From Lingula anatina (taxonomy: Eukaryota; Brachiopoda; Lingulata; Lingulida; Lingulidae): a DNA stretch of 64,000 nt. The position numbers and the translations under genes were made by a program. Below the pieces are notes generated by a model. The model had not been told where the DNA came from. It saw only the letters and a program-made list of their open reading frames with translations, and ran no database searches. Below, in pieces: positions 25,001 through 38,363 of this stretch (within the stretch, counting starts at the first letter, position 1; every line of letters starts with the position of its first letter). Where the stretch lies: positions 48,986-112,985 of the forward strand of contig NW_019775036.1 of NCBI RefSeq assembly GCF_001039355.2, written 5' to 3'.

Positions 25001-28000
25001 AAGAATCTGCTTATCATGGCTATGAATAATTTCACTTGAAACTGGGAGGGATGGACTAAATCCAAAATATAGCATAATTAAAACACATGCACTTAAATTT
25101 CATAGAATGAATCAACTTGACTTGTCCCACGTGTGTTACCTTGGGACATAATTAAACTGCAAACACATCTTTGAGTTGGTCCTTCCTCCAGTACAGACAC
25201 AAGCTAGTTCCTGCAGGACATCAGGAAAACAAGTACCTGTATGTGACAAGGTAGTACCTGGGTCCACACAGTGCTATTATTGCTACATTTGACCAAGAAT
25301 TCCATGCCATTTGACAAAGTTACTGTACCAAACAGACTAAGCTTATCATAGACCAAAACATAAACATCTGATCAAGTAGTATTTATAAAAAAAAAATTTT
25401 TTTCAAAGGCTGGATTTTGAACTTAATACAATATGCTACACAAATATATATTTTACTTGGTAACAAAAAAAAATTCTTTTTGATTTGTACACTACATGTA
25501 CTCTATCATATTTCATTAGCATCAAATAAAATTGGCTATAAATTATTTTTCACAAAAGTTTAGCTTTTCCAATTATAAGAAATAAATGGCTTTATCCTTG
25601 ATTTCACTTTTTTCCCCCAGCAATGAGTGGCTGTGCCCAATTATTATTTAGTTGTATACAAGTCAAGGCCATCATATAAGTCTCATCCAAGGTTTTGACA
25701 AGTAATAAGAGGCAATCAGCTGATTGTTGCTGCCAAACACTCTGTTGCCAAAACAAGACATTCATTTCAACTGTGCAGCCTGTACTTACGGAAAAGGGCA
25801 ATGTAGTAGGGGGTCAAAAAATTAAAATACCTAACCATATTTAATCCATGACATAACAAACTGAAAAATATGCTTTATTACTCAGCAACATCATGGTGTA
25901 CTAAATCCCAGGCAGAGAGGCCCACCTGTAAATTCCAAGTCATTCACTCTTGATGCACCTCTTTAATGTCTGACACAGCTTGCTGATAAAACTGTCAAGA
26001 TTCAGAGGTGTGCACATTATAGGGTTTTAATACGTAAACTCCAGGTTGACTATCTGCCCTAGCAGGTGCCCCAGGTCATGAGGAAATCTGTGAATGAGAG
26101 GTGCTCCCATCTGGTTTGGATATCTACTGTGATTACTCACATTCTAAAATGCTAGGAAAAAAAATAGCTTGCATATTCTTGGAGGTAAAAGATAACACAG
26201 ACATCAGATTTCCCCTGCATAGTATTTCCTGTTCAAAGTTGGAAAGGTCAAGTCTGAGGCACTTCTGAAAGTTTTTTTTTCTCAGCTGATGTTGGCTGTT
26301 GTTATATATATTGCATCATGACTGCTTTTTTTTAGAATAAATCATTTAGTTATATTCACTGAACTCGGTGATTAAAAAAAAGCATTTCAACAGTTGCAAC
26401 ATTTGGCATTAAAACAATTCCCACTCAAATAAAAAAAAAAAAATGACTGACAATAATTGCAAGAGAAAACTCAGGTGCTCAGGAGGTGTTCTGACATTAA
26501 AGATAAATGTACATGGTTTCAAGGTACTTAAAATTGTCACGTCATGTTATCAGGGGGCATATGTTAAACTTCCTGGCAGGTAACATTGCGCTAATTACCC
26601 AACCATGTACAACATTATATTTGGTATATCATGCAATTACAGGACACCTTCTACATACCAGACACATAAATCTTCATCTAGTTTCTTGTCTGCATACTTT
26701 GACGTGACTAAAAAGCTTCGTTTTTTTTTCTTTTTCTTTTTTTTTCTTTTTTTTTTTTTTTTTTTTTTTGTATGCAAAATGAATTCAAAGCATCAAAACA
26801 AATGCATACTGAAAATAATCTGTTTATTATTGAAACTTTGGTTCCACTAAAAATCTATTTTTTTTCAGTCACTGGAGAACATTTTCCCACTAGTTAGCTT
26901 CAGCCTCGGTGATTTAAATATATTTAAAATCAGACCCTCCAAACAACCATTAATCCCAAGTTATACTAATAGGTACAACTAATGGCTGCTACGGGGATAT
27001 GTTGAGTTTTAAAGCAGTCTTACACAATAGCCTGCAACTTTGCATTTCACCCACAGCTGAGTTCACAATAATTCACTCAGTTTTCTCTTAGCAAAACAAG
27101 TCTCAGTTGATCAGTAGCAGTCTAAACCTATTGAATTACAGGTTATACCAACCCACAAACAATGGGCCAGAGGGAGAGGGCAAGAACAAGGGTTACCAAT
27201 CAATTAATATCTAATATGGTATCAGGGGCCAATCCAGAGATCAACCTTTTTAACAGAATAAATTCAAATCAAATTTGACCCGAGGTATGCCGTGACAACT
27301 AGTTAGCATATTAACACTACACAACTTGCTCACAATTCTATTAACACCAAAAGAGAAAAGAGGAGAGGGGGAAGAACAAGAGACATACAAGGCACACTGC
27401 CAGGTTGTATACAAAGTTGTAAGCAATGTTTGCAAATACAGCTTACAGTCCAGCGGTCAACGCAGAATGCGATCTAAAGAACCCATTCAAATGGCTGAGT
27501 GGCCAAGTATGCAGTCACCAGCACCAACTGAGAACATTGTACCCGACCCCTTGAACTCTACCTCTAATCACATCAGACCCTAAAAAAAAACACCCCTTTC
27601 CAAATCGGTTATAAAAAGGCAACAAAGTTGTTATGCAATTCAAATGGATCCAGAGATTACATCTGCATAAAATACAAGTTATGTTTTCTATTCTCGCCGC
27701 TACAGAGGTTTCAGAACCGGCACATTGTGCCTTTTCTTTTAAAAAATTCCAGGCTGTATATTGCTTCCGCGATCTGTTCAACAGGCGTGTATGGCCTTTT
27801 CAAGCAGACTCTCCAGAATGTTGACATCTAAGTTGACCATCTATCACAAGATAGTTTTGCTTTGTCAAGACAACCAACCAACCAATTTCATGGCCGAATG
27901 ATTTACAAATGAGACTGATATAAAAACAAAATTTCTGGTCATTTTTTTTCCATTTGTATATACCACCACTGCTCCACTGAGCACGAAACCAGGTGTAACA

Positions 28001-29413
28001 TCCACAACCAGACTAACCACAAATTGTCTAATTTGTAGGCAGGCATTCCCTTTAAAAGAGGTTAAAACTGGAAGCAAGTAGCCTCAACCCCAAGTGTAGA
28101 AGGCTATAAAAATAGCCTAGGTTTATATCAGCTACCAGGTATGTCCAAGTGGATGGTTCACCAGCCACAGGAATGATTGAGATAGTAATCCCAGTCTGCT
28201 CCTAATCAGCAGGCTTTATTGAATATACAGAGGCCTTGGCCATGTTATGAAAAAAGCTGGCCCCAAGTAGTGTTTCATCCACAGGTATGAATATATTTGA
28301 AGTACCTGTCCCTGATGGATACACGAGAGGAACAGATCAAAGGAATTAAAGGAACCACCACCAATGATTTAGGAACATGTTTTGTGTTGTCCACTAGCTG
28401 TTATTCATAGATCAAAAATTAAATGTCCAGACAGTCTCCTGCTTACTGGGCAGTCTGTTCACATGACCAAATACATCACACACCTGTGGTATAACTGATA
28501 TTGCTAGCTTCCTGTCTGTATCTCGTGCAAGCTGAGTTTTAGAATTTTTTTCTCAGGCTGTGTTCAGAATAACTTAATCATGCTAGCAGGATCGATCTAT
28601 CTCAACGTGGATTTTCACCAAGGTACAGTCAATGTTATCAGCTTTATTGTCTGGCATGCCTCCTTGGAAAGCAACATTAACAACATTACGGACCACAGTT
28701 TTCCAAACTTTATTTAGTACTTAAAGTTATGAAGGGGCATGCCAGACAATAAAGCTGATTACAATGACTGGGCCTTCATGAGAATCCCTGCTGAGATAGA
28801 TCGATCCTGCTAGTATGATGACTTCTATTGTGAACGCAACCTAAGAAACACATGCTACATGGTCTCAAACAGGTGACTTTTGCAAGGCCATATGAAAAAG
28901 GAAAGACCTGATGATAACAGATTCCAACCACTCTCCCATTAAAAAAAAAACAAACTGAAATTATGTGTGAGCCTGTGTTTATAAAATAAAATCCCTGACT
29001 TCCACAAGTCGCCACACTTTCTTCCAGTTTTCCCATGATTCATTATGTCTTTGTCTCCATGTCTGCTGGCAGTCTGATTTATTTGCATGACGAAGTAATA
29101 AAGCCCCCATTAAATAATGAAGTCCCTCTGAAGGAAAATCAAGTCATTTCTTTTTTTCAATGTTATCACGATGCAATTATTTACATGGCAAAGTAATAAA
29201 TCCTCCATTAAATAATAAAGTCCCTCTGAATGAAAATCGATTCATTTCCTTTTCAATATGTACTTGCCATATCATAAATATCACTGCTGCTCTTACCTGG
29301 TAGTAGGATTTGAGAGCCTTCACCAAAATGTCCCAGTTCTGAAGTCTTCCAGCCACATCTTCAACTGGACGGGATATACTGTACTTCTCTGTGTTGGGAC
29401 GGGGATCACTACA

Positions 29414-29477
<64 letters not shown>

Positions 29478-32400
29478 TCAAACTTAGAAAAAAAAACAGT
29501 ATGTGGTCTGCTTGTAAAATTTTGGTTGCTGTATTGACCAAAAGCATGTTTAAAAGGAATAGTCTCTAGCAATTTTAAATGATGCTGAAATTTTGAACAG
29601 TTATTATCAATTGTTTACTTTATTTTTTTCAACACTTGAACAGCAGATGGCCTTGAAGTCAAACAGACAAAATGTGATGCATTTTTTGAAAGTGTCATGA
29701 ACTTTCCACGATGTTATTTCCAAAACGTTCTAAAAAGCACCTGCTGAAATAAGTTACTTAGTTAATGCAAAAAAAAAAAAAAAAAAAATGAATGAGGTTT
29801 ATTGAAACCATACACATTCTTGCATTCTTTTACAAAAACAACAACAGAAAGTGAGAATACAAGCCTTTTCTCTATAAACCTTTCTGGTGTCTAGCTGGGA
29901 ATCTAAACAGTCTGATACCTTCAGAACCAAACTCCCCCAGTTAGGATCTTTCCAAATGATTTGAGAAAAGAGCACAAGTTGTTCTTGGAGGCAAGGCATG
30001 CAGGGGATCACTTGTAGATTAACTGGTATTTTGATTTCAAGGAGAAACTGTTTACAACTAAGCACGTAATGCTGCTCAATTTGTTTTTCTTCCTTTCTTT
30101 TTTGCCAGATTATCTGAGTGTGAGGAATGCCATGAAGACAGGTATATCAAGATTTTGCTTGTTTTCATTCCCATATCAGGTTGCTAACTAGCAAGAAAAG
30201 TCGTGAGGAACAATGGTTGAGTGCTGAAGTAAGCGATTCTGTAAAGTGTCAAAAGATATTATGAAGAGAGACTGAAAGTGCAAGGCAGTAAGTAGAAAGG
30301 TCCACCTAGCAAAGACCCCAAGAGAAGGATTTTCATCTTTGAAACAGGGGGTGAAAGTGTAGTTTACTGCAAACTCCTTTTATTCTGACTGTACTCTGTG
30401 GAAAAGGCTTATACAAAGCAGGTCTCTTCAATCTCTTCAATCAATCTTGGGTTGGAAAAGTGGCCAATGCTATCACAATGTTCATTTTTTCTGATCAGAC
30501 ATTGAAAAAAAGTAGTGTAACATAATCCCACACTATAACACAACAATATTTTCATGACCTTATTCTATTTTTTCCTGTTCCCCTTCTTTCACTGAGCATA
30601 AAAGATAAAACAGAATAAAAGGTAAACACACCAACAATAGACTTCAAATAATAAAAGGAAAAAGAAAAATCACTCATAGAAGAAGGAACTAAAGTGAATT
30701 ATTTCCAACTCTTTTGTTCGGGATTACCAGCTTTCATCTTAAAACACTGATATGACACTATAAAAGAATGATTAAGATAAGACACATTATGCAGCTACCT
30801 TTTAACAAGAGTGGCCTTTAAAGAAACCAAGATCGTTTAGCCTACGGATGTGATAAAAATTCTCCGTCTTTTAACTTCTCTGATAACCTCCTGTACATAA
30901 GACAAACAAAATGAACGCACAATACTAATGACCTCAAGATATCAAATCTCCATAACTTTGCTCTATCAAAACACTAGCTACCTTTGTATTGTACTAAATG
31001 TAAAGGATATACCTCTGTAAATTTAGATATTTGAAGTGAACTAATGTTTCTGCTCCATTACTTTACGCCATGAACATATTTGCTAATATTGTCCTCCGTT
31101 TGCTTAGGGGATTAGAGGTGTATTTGAAATAGGTGAAAAGTCCCTTCAGTGGTCAATACACCAGATGTCGGTAAATTTTAACCAACGAGGGCAAAATTGT
31201 TAAAAATACCAAATGGCTGAACTGGTTTAAAATGAAATTCTTGTCACTGGAGCTTAATTCCTGGCTGGTGCAATTTTTATGCACATAATACTAAATAATC
31301 TCCCATTTATAACTAGCTTTATTACTACAGCACTTCACCATGCATCCTGAAACATTGGGAATATTACATAGCATGCCCCTTACTTAATTTGTCTGGATTC
31401 CCAATTTCAAATCAAACACTAGTTATGCATTATTGTGCTTGATCACACCTTTATCAATCTTGCCTTTTGCACATAAAATATGCAAAGGTGTGGTTCAGTC
31501 ACAAGCACCAGAGTTTCTCTCTCAGACGAGAAATCAATAATAACACAAATGTCCGCCTTTATCCTGCCATTAGTCACTTTCCCTGGAGACACTCAGGTAA
31601 GACACAGGAACTCCCAGAGGCTGAATCTCATAAAACAAAACGCCACTTCAGTCTGCATGCTTTGTCATACAGAATGTACAGCTATAAATTGATATGACTA
31701 GACCTGGAAGATATAATTTGGTTCATGATGTGGCTATAGACTCATAATTACGACAAAAGGTGACGCATTGTGAAACAATTCCCTTNCCGGCCTGAAAGCC
31801 ATTTCTGCTGATACACTTGCTGTTATATAGTGTTCATATTCAGGAATGGTCTTTCCTCAAATAGACCCTTCCCTTACAGTGAATTGGGTCATCAAAACAT
31901 TTCTCTTACATTCCTTTCTTGTGGAAAATTGATTGAGATATTGGGATCTCTTCACCCATGAAAAGAGAAACATTTAACAGAGTAATACCAACACTTAAAT
32001 ACTTGCACCTAGGCCTGTGAAAACAATGTGTGAAAGAGAGCTTTCAGACTGTCCTCCTCCTATTTAATGGTCAAGCAACATGGCGACCAAAGAAAGTTTG
32101 GTCTACAAGTATTAAGCTAACAATTCTAACCTTTCAGTCAGCTCAACTTTAATGGTAAATTTCAGTAACACTTCAACTTTGAAAGAGATCCATGATCCAA
32201 CTTGTTTTCAGTGATCAGAAGAGAGAGAATTCTTCCCAAACCAATTCTACATATATTCCTGGGTAGATTTTTTTCATATGCTATAGTACTAGTGTATTTA
32301 AAGTAACCCCTTTCCACAGAGTCATATTTCAAAAAGTAAATACTCTTATCTGATTAAGCACAAATAAACACAGTTATTCACTCTTCAAACACTTCAATTA

Positions 32401-34251
32401 AATTCTATTTTAAAAGGGCATTTTGTCAAAACATTGGGCTAAAATACCAGTGAAAACTGGGAAAAATAGTCACCATCAAATGCTCAGTTTTCTGTGACTA
32501 TTACTACGGACTTCATTTCACCATTATCTGATTTATATTCTGTAATCAAGCAGAATTAATAAACTGCATAATGAAGCTTATCTTAATCAAACAAAGAGCT
32601 GCCCCAATATCAAGACTTTCTGTAAGAAGTTTTGTAGAACACAGAGAGGGGATTGGCAACTGTAGCAGTTACAATACCGAAATAATCTGAATGATGAACA
32701 CAGACATCCGTACAAATTACGGAATCAATACTTTTAGCACACACTGACAAGAGGTGATCAATTTTGGGATGCCATTATTTCACCTTACTTTATCAAAGCA
32801 TATTGTTTGTATCTAACTGGGAAGACGGGAGGTACAGTAAGGCTACATTGTATATGGAGGCCCACAGAGCCCATATCAATCTACGGAAGTTATCACTTAG
32901 TACCATTATGAAGAGGCATCCGTCATAAAAAATTTAAAGAAATAGAGTGAGAAACAAAGTGTGGAGAGATATAATACAGGGCCTCATGGCTATACTAGTA
33001 ACTACAGGTTGAGAAAAGAAAAGGCATCATGAAGGAATGTCATGATGAAAAGGGGGGTCTGGACCTTTACCCTGGGTGTATTCCTACTTAACTAGTGAAA
33101 AACAATTTGGGAAAATCACAAGACTAGTTCCTCCTCTGCCACCATCTATAACTTCAGCCACAGTGAAAAACATTTGGGGAAAATCACAAGACTAGTTCCT
33201 CTTCTGCCTCCATCTATAACTTCAGCCATAAGCTAATACACAGCAAATACTGTACAAACCTATAGGAAAGACCCAGCATCGCTACACATACACCTATTGA
33301 TGCAATATTCTTGACTTATAGTCAGTATATCAATAGGAGGAAATTAATACCATCATGGGTCATAAAATGTTGTGCTTGATACGTACATGTGTTGCATGAC
33401 TTCATTGAGAAATATTCCATCACAGAAGTCTTGATATTCCAGCTCCCTGTCTCCTTCCTGCTGGAATGTTTTCACCTGGAATAAATAAATAATTCACATA
33501 AAACTGATGACAAATACCCCAGCACAAACTTACATGCAAGTCATGGATGTCCTGTTTTTTTTTTTTTTTTTTTTTTTTTTCAAAATTAAGTTAATGAAGA
33601 CTATGACCAATGCCTCTGCTATTCAAATATATTGGTTTTGCAATATAATCATGCAATTTTTGATGTTCGCCCCTGAAATTATCACATCTCTTGTTATACT
33701 GAGGTTGAGTTTTAAGTTTCTTGTATAAACATAAAAAATTAAGTTAATTTTCAAAGTTTCTTTGAATAACGGAAGCACTAATAACAGTGACCACATAACC
33801 AAATTTAGAGAAATATTGAAATTCAGAGGATCGGTAATTCAGCTTATCTGGAGGGGGAGGGGATATACTATAACTATATAAAATGATTAACCATTGTACA
33901 AAAGGTGGTGGTATTTTGTTTGCTGCATTTTAAACTGAATCAGCTGTTTTCAGATTTCACTTAAAACAACCATGAATAATTATAAAAGAATATGATACAA
34001 TATGCCTTATTCTTAAGATCTGATCTCAAAAGCAAAACAACATGAAAACTTCACGACTTTCCAACTAAATTTAACGTTTAAGTATTAACAACTTAAGGCA
34101 TTGTGCATTGTAGCGTTAAAGTAATTTCTTCTCTTTCATATTAAAAATTCAAATCATAACAAAACTAGGATTTTCAAACTGAAACAATGAATCATAAAAA
34201 CCATACCCAAGTGACTAAGGCCGAAGCCATAAAGTTTGAGACGGCAGCCAT
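1685..34251 (-). CDS. CCDC88C-like: CCDC88-family (Daple/Girdin-like) HOOK coiled-coil protein, complete, 29 coding exons
   Basis: Coding exons from the N-terminus: 34207-34251, 33387-33475, 29297-29408, 22224-22293, 21566-21708, 19730-19801, 18270-18392, 17703-17863, 16352-16433, 15725-15796, 15287-15520, 14858-14996, 14344-14522, 12499-13803, 11947-12074, 11566-11655, 11111-11245, 10885-10969, 10502-10663, 9695-10303, 9145-9290, 8511-8600, 6751-6805, 6390-6549, 6049-6180, 5592-5732, 3904-3972, 3299-3543, 1685-2869. All junctions are GT-AG and in phase, giving 6258 nt, 2085 aa (human Daple about 2028, Girdin 1871). Order: HOOK domain about 1-200, coiled coil about 218-1424, basic then Ser/Pro-rich tail, GBA motif about 1672-1683, C-terminal YGCV. 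Family role (known): non-receptor activator of G-alpha-i, linking receptors and Dishevelled to G-protein, Rac and PI3K signalling at the cell cortex. The start ATG at 34251 opens a sequence ending in LVTW, like family N-termini. Exon 6 is the least certain. Confidence 0.93.
3299..3543 (-). CDS. CCDC88 exon 28: GBA motif exon
   Basis: Encodes a Ser/Pro-rich stretch ending in [28 protein letters not shown] matches the GBA motif of Girdin and Daple (TLQQFLEE in Girdin), including the central Phe (predicted residue 1679) that contacts G-alpha-i in the human proteins. The spacing from the N-terminus is close to that of the human Daple motif. The exon's acceptor and first 37 bases are part of a local tandem duplication (see 3507-3680). 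Confidence 0.92.
3507..3680. repeat. 84-bp tandem duplication covering a CCDC88 splice acceptor
   Basis: The segment beginning GGAATGTTATCTTCTG occurs at 3507 and again at 3591, offset 84, with few differences plus a short ACAAT expansion in the second copy. It includes the first 37 bases of exon 28, its acceptor and about 45 bases of intron. The upstream (intronic) copy keeps a CTAATA/TTAG acceptor. If used, its frame would reach a TAA soon after the copied exon part. Confidence 0.9.
4431..4594. mobile_element. MITE-like inverted repeat (about 164 bp) in a CCDC88 intron
   Basis: The left end GTTCACAACCAGACTAAGTT pairs with the reverse complement of the right end (GTTCACAACCAGATTAACTT), near-perfect over about 28 bases. 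No coding capacity. Likely a non-autonomous DNA transposon remnant; superfamily not recognised. Confidence 0.75.
5592..6549 (-). CDS. CCDC88 exons 24-26: symmetric phase-1 exons in the tail
   Basis: Exons 6390-6549, 6049-6180 (132 bp) and 5592-5732 (141 bp). The 132-bp and 141-bp exons, and also 3904-3972 (69 bp), start and end in phase 1 and are multiples of three. Any of them can be skipped without changing frame. Products include [35 protein letters not shown] and [16 protein letters not shown]. This is the layout expected of alternative cassette exons; whether they are skipped is inference. Confidence 0.8.
9695..10303 (-). CDS. CCDC88 exon 20: C-terminal coiled-coil exon
   Basis: 203 codons, from [14 protein letters not shown] to MANRCE. 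It is Gln/Leu/Glu-rich heptad sequence with [15 protein letters not shown]-type repeats, aligning with the stretch before LEEENRHLLDQ in Girdin. The next exon (9145-9290) encodes [19 protein letters not shown] and the following one (8511-8600) encodes [17 protein letters not shown], the best-conserved end of the family rod. Confidence 0.92.
12499..13803 (-). CDS. CCDC88 exon 14: long coiled-coil exon
   Basis: A 435-codon exon in one frame, running from [12 protein letters not shown] to TLATLRE. It is almost pure heptad repeat, with recurrent [13 protein letters not shown] units as in Girdin and Daple. A proline/serine interruption ([18 protein letters not shown]) sits near 13070-13140, a likely hinge between two coiled-coil rods. 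By far the largest exon of the gene; the surrounding coiled-coil exons are 70-230 bp. Confidence 0.93.
13983..14208. mobile_element. Degenerate MITE-like element in CCDC88 intron 13
   Basis: The left arm GGGCTCAATCCAAATGAAAC..TTGGTCT pairs imperfectly with the reverse complement of the right arm (GGGCCCATTCCCAATAAAAC..TTGGTCT). Interior motifs GATCGATC and AGGCATG recur in the elements at 17437 and 28556, so this is probably an old member of the same group. Confidence 0.6.
17437..17690. mobile_element. MITE-like element abutting the exon 8 donor of CCDC88
   Basis: Terminal arms CATTCCCATAC and GTATGGGAACG lie in inverted orientation with GGATCGATC inside each arm. An internal hairpin (TACTGAAGCTGCTT / AAGCAGCTTCAGTA) spans 541-587 of the 17 kb stretch. 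The right end is about 12 bases from the exon 8 donor GT (17701-17702). Likely non-autonomous DNA transposon. Confidence 0.7.
18270..34251 (-). CDS. CCDC88 exons 1-7: HOOK domain
   Basis: Residues 1 to about 218. Family landmarks, in order: ALVTW at the start; [10 protein letters not shown] in exon 2 (Girdin has VDGVFLNQVM); [14 protein letters not shown] in exon 3; [15 protein letters not shown] in exon 4; [17 protein letters not shown] in exon 5; [11 protein letters not shown] in exon 7. In the family the HOOK domain binds microtubules and organises the N-terminus ahead of the coiled coil. Exon 6 (19730-19801, 24 codons, phase 0-0) replaces a stretch that is poorly conserved even among vertebrate paralogues. 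It has proper splice sites and no stop but little sequence similarity, so it could be an alternative or clade-specific exon. Confidence 0.88.
22001..22041. repeat. (CA)n microsatellite
   Basis: About 20 pure CA units in CCDC88 intron 4, on the acceptor side of exon 5. Confidence 0.95.
27600..27720 (-). pseudogene. Possible transposon-derived PHD-finger fragment
   Basis: The minus strand reads [14 protein letters not shown] within an otherwise undistinguished open frame. CxxC followed by CNLWIHxxC resembles the PHD-like fingers found in ORF1 of some LINEs and in other animal transposons. Only a few dozen residues match and there is no continuing element, so the call is weak. Confidence 0.3.
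28556..28840. mobile_element. MITE-like element in CCDC88 intron 3
   Basis: The arms TGTTCAGAAT..ATGCTAGCAGGATCGATC and GATCGATCCTGCTAGTATGA..ATTGTGAACG form an inverted repeat of about 45 bases. A second inverted pair inside (CAGCTTTATTGTCTGGCATGCC and its complement) flanks the centre. The interior GTCTGGCATGCCTCC is shared with the element at 57984-58203, marking a common family. Confidence 0.75.
29078..29262. repeat. Diverged direct repeat, about 85 bp, two copies
   Basis: AAGTAATAAAGCCCCCATTAAATAATGAAGTCCCTCTGAAGG at about 29092 recurs at about 29190 with scattered changes. The offset is about 98 bases. Confidence 0.75.
29416..29476. repeat. (TAA)n microsatellite next to the exon 3 acceptor of CCDC88
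   Basis: About 20 uninterrupted TAA units. On the minus strand this is (TTA)n ending only a few bases before the acceptor ATTGTAG, so it occupies the position of the polypyrimidine tract and branch-point region. Confidence 0.95.
33094..33228. repeat. 68-bp tandem duplication
   Basis: AGTGAAAAACAATTTGGGAA at 33094 recurs at 33162. The copies are nearly identical through TATAACTTCAGCCA. Intronic. Confidence 0.9.
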
Positions 34252-36272
34252 TTTCCTAGACAGTGTCTTTTAAAGTTTGCCACTAAGACGATCTCTCAAA
34301 ATACTCCATGCTGCTACATTTTTAGCTGTCTCAACAGTGGTTAATCCGACTAACGTGATAAAAACGCATAGTTTCCTCCCCTGTTTCTCTGCCGTTGTTT
34401 ACATTCGAATAACGACTGTAGCCAGTAGACAATACAGGTGCCAGCTCTTGAGAACAACTTATTAAGCGATTGACAAGTATATTATTCCACATTCAGATCA
34501 CCAAGAAGTAATTTCCAGTGCATTTGTGTTATCCTTTTATCCCGGTGACAATCGCAGGCCGACCGATGTTTTGAATTTGGAGCTCCGTTACACCATTACC
34601 TGTGGAGATGATACTACTATGACAAGTGACCTTATGTCACGCACCTTGAGGCCGCATTACTGCTTGTATCCTTCCGCCTTGCTTAAAAAGGGGAACTACG
34701 TGCAGGTATCCCCTAGTCTTTTATCACGAAAACTCGTAAAATCGATGTGCAATGTAAGAAATGGTCAAGTTTACTTCCAAATAAATCAATATTGTAACCA
34801 TTCTTTAGTTATGCAAACAATTATATACTTTTGAGACTGCTTCTGAGTTTTAAAAAGTAGCAAAACTTTAAATGAAAATCACTAGCACCATCTATTGGCA
34901 GTGAGGCAAACTAAAAACACCTGACATTGGCAACAGAGCAGGAACTTTTTTATTTTGATATTTTATTAAAATTAAGTGAATGATTCGCAGAGCAATTAAA
35001 TTTAGTTTATGGTTTTTTTTTTATTCCACAAAATTCCTAGTGTTTTGTTCATTTCGAAAAGAGTGCTGTAAAATAAATAAAGAGAAATTTATGTAAAGTT
35101 TTCATATGTAGAAATACTGAAAAGGCTTTGTTATAGTGAGAAAATTCTATTTGCAACACGACTAAAATGTATAAGTGTTTCGGGTACATAGCTTTATGTA
35201 TATCATTTAAATTTCACATAATCTTATTTCTTAACAACTAACAACATCTAGCTGCCAGGGTGAAAAACAACATTGTTTTGCATCTAATTTTTTTTTTCTA
35301 TCAGGTCATAGGTGAGGTGATAAAGGAAATCATTTTAAGCATTGAGATGAATGCACATGTAAAACGGATAGTCCAATTTTAGAATTACAATGTTTTTTCT
35401 CTATTTACATATATAAGTTTCAAATTTTATAAAAATTCACAATGTCAATATTCATAATAGTTCCCTCATTTATGTGTGTTGGAACAAACAAGTAATAAGG
35501 TGATATACTTTCTATAGTTTACAACAGTTTAAAAAAATTAAACAGCAATTTTGCACTTCCATGGAGAAACATTTGTCAATAAGTTAGGGATGTCTATCAT
35601 CAGTTCTTGTTTGACATACAACTAAAGAACTGGAGAATTGAAGGGGGGCCTTCGCAACAGCTTGTCAGGTCAATCCAAATAATCAAAAATCTTTCCATCA
35701 TATTTAGTTTGCTGGCCTTGTCAAAAATTATCACATTTCAGACCATAGGACTGCTAACATAAGTCAATCATTCAGTTCTGTGTATTTTCTATGCAAATTT
35801 GGCCACCTGGATGAGAACAGCCCATCTGGACTAAGCATCAAACTTGTTGCCAACAAGTTTTTTGAAGTGGATGGGCAAGTGGTCTGCTCGCGAAATGACT
35901 GGATGTTGGGAACCAGTTATTTCATTGGTATACTTATGTAATTAAAATGAATTGACAGAGGCATGCCATTTCTGTTTGTTTATAAGAGAAGTATCAGGCT
36001 TGTGGTAAGCAAAAACTGGTGTTGCACACTATTTATTGGTAACCTGAACAGAAATTTGACTGAGGCTCTCAAAACACCGTTACATGGGTGAGAAATGTAA
36101 AACCTGACAACATAACTTCCAATTTTTCATCGCATTTAAAATGTGAAAAAAATTATCAAAACAAAATCCTGTAATACATAATCCCGAAAACTTTTACCTA
36201 TGCTGTTACCAAGGTAATCTCTCATTCATGAATTAATGCCACAAGACAATGAAATCAGGTTGGATATTTTTT
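34252..36272. other. Intergenic: CCDC88 promoter side and RPS27A 3' flank
   Basis: About 2 kb between the CCDC88 start codon and the RPS27A poly(A) signal. The part just above 34252 should hold the CCDC88 5' UTR and promoter; it is slightly richer in CpG than the rest, and I see no TATA box I would defend. The longest open frame (34526-34834, plus) has no recognisable similarity. Confidence 0.6.
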
Positions 36273-36278
36273 TTTATT
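36273..36278 (-). terminator. Poly(A) signal AATAAA of RPS27A
   Basis: TTTATT on the plus strand (AATAAA on minus), 29 bases past the stop codon. That is the short 3' UTR typical of ribosomal protein genes. Confidence 0.75.
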
Positions 36279-36306
36279 TCACATATTTATATACAGCAAA
36301 TTCATT

Positions 36307-38159
<1,853 letters not shown>

Positions 38160-38291
38160 CTTCCGCCTTCAACCTATAAAGTGGAATGATAGAATTTATA
38201 AAATGACATTATTTGTCAAATATTGTGACACAACCTCTGTCTTTTCTTTGAACGATGTCCAAGTTTTATAATACTATATTAATAGATGCCA

Positions 38292-38363
38292 ATCGCTCAG
38301 ACAGTACAGCATTACTCATCAGACTTCAGAAGGTGTCCTAAGTTAGCTGTTCATCACAGCAAA
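38292..38363 (-). ncRNA. C/D-box snoRNA candidate A, RPS27A intron 1
   Basis: C box GTGATGA (351-357), guide ACTTAGGACACC, D' box CTGA (326-329), C' box TGATGAG (315-321), D box CTGA (297-300), flanked by TTGC/GCGA pairing. The core AGCTAACTTAGGACACCTTCTGA is identical to that of candidate D. Predicted target is the same 28S site (U of GGUGUCC). Confidence 0.82.

Larger units (their letters stand above)
22294..29296 (-). other. CCDC88 intron 3 (7.0 kb)
   Basis: No exon or RNA gene recognised. It contains a MITE-like element (28556-28840), a diverged direct repeat (29078-29262), a long T/C tract near 26720-26769 and a possible PHD-finger transposon scrap (27600-27720). Otherwise AT-rich sequence in which I see nothing. 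Confidence 0.7.
29409..33386 (-). other. CCDC88 intron 2 (4.0 kb)
   Basis: No coding or RNA feature recognised. Holds the (TAA)n tract, an N at 31786 and a 68-bp tandem duplication (33094-33228). Confidence 0.7.

Noticed and set aside
29177-29572. Open frames with poly-Leu or poly-Tyr
   Set aside because: Produced by the (TAA)n tract; the genuine coding part is exon 3 of CCDC88 (29297-29408).
34526-34834. 102-codon plus-strand frame in the CCDC88-RPS27A gap
   Set aside because: No recognisable domain or splice context; not distinguishable from chance.
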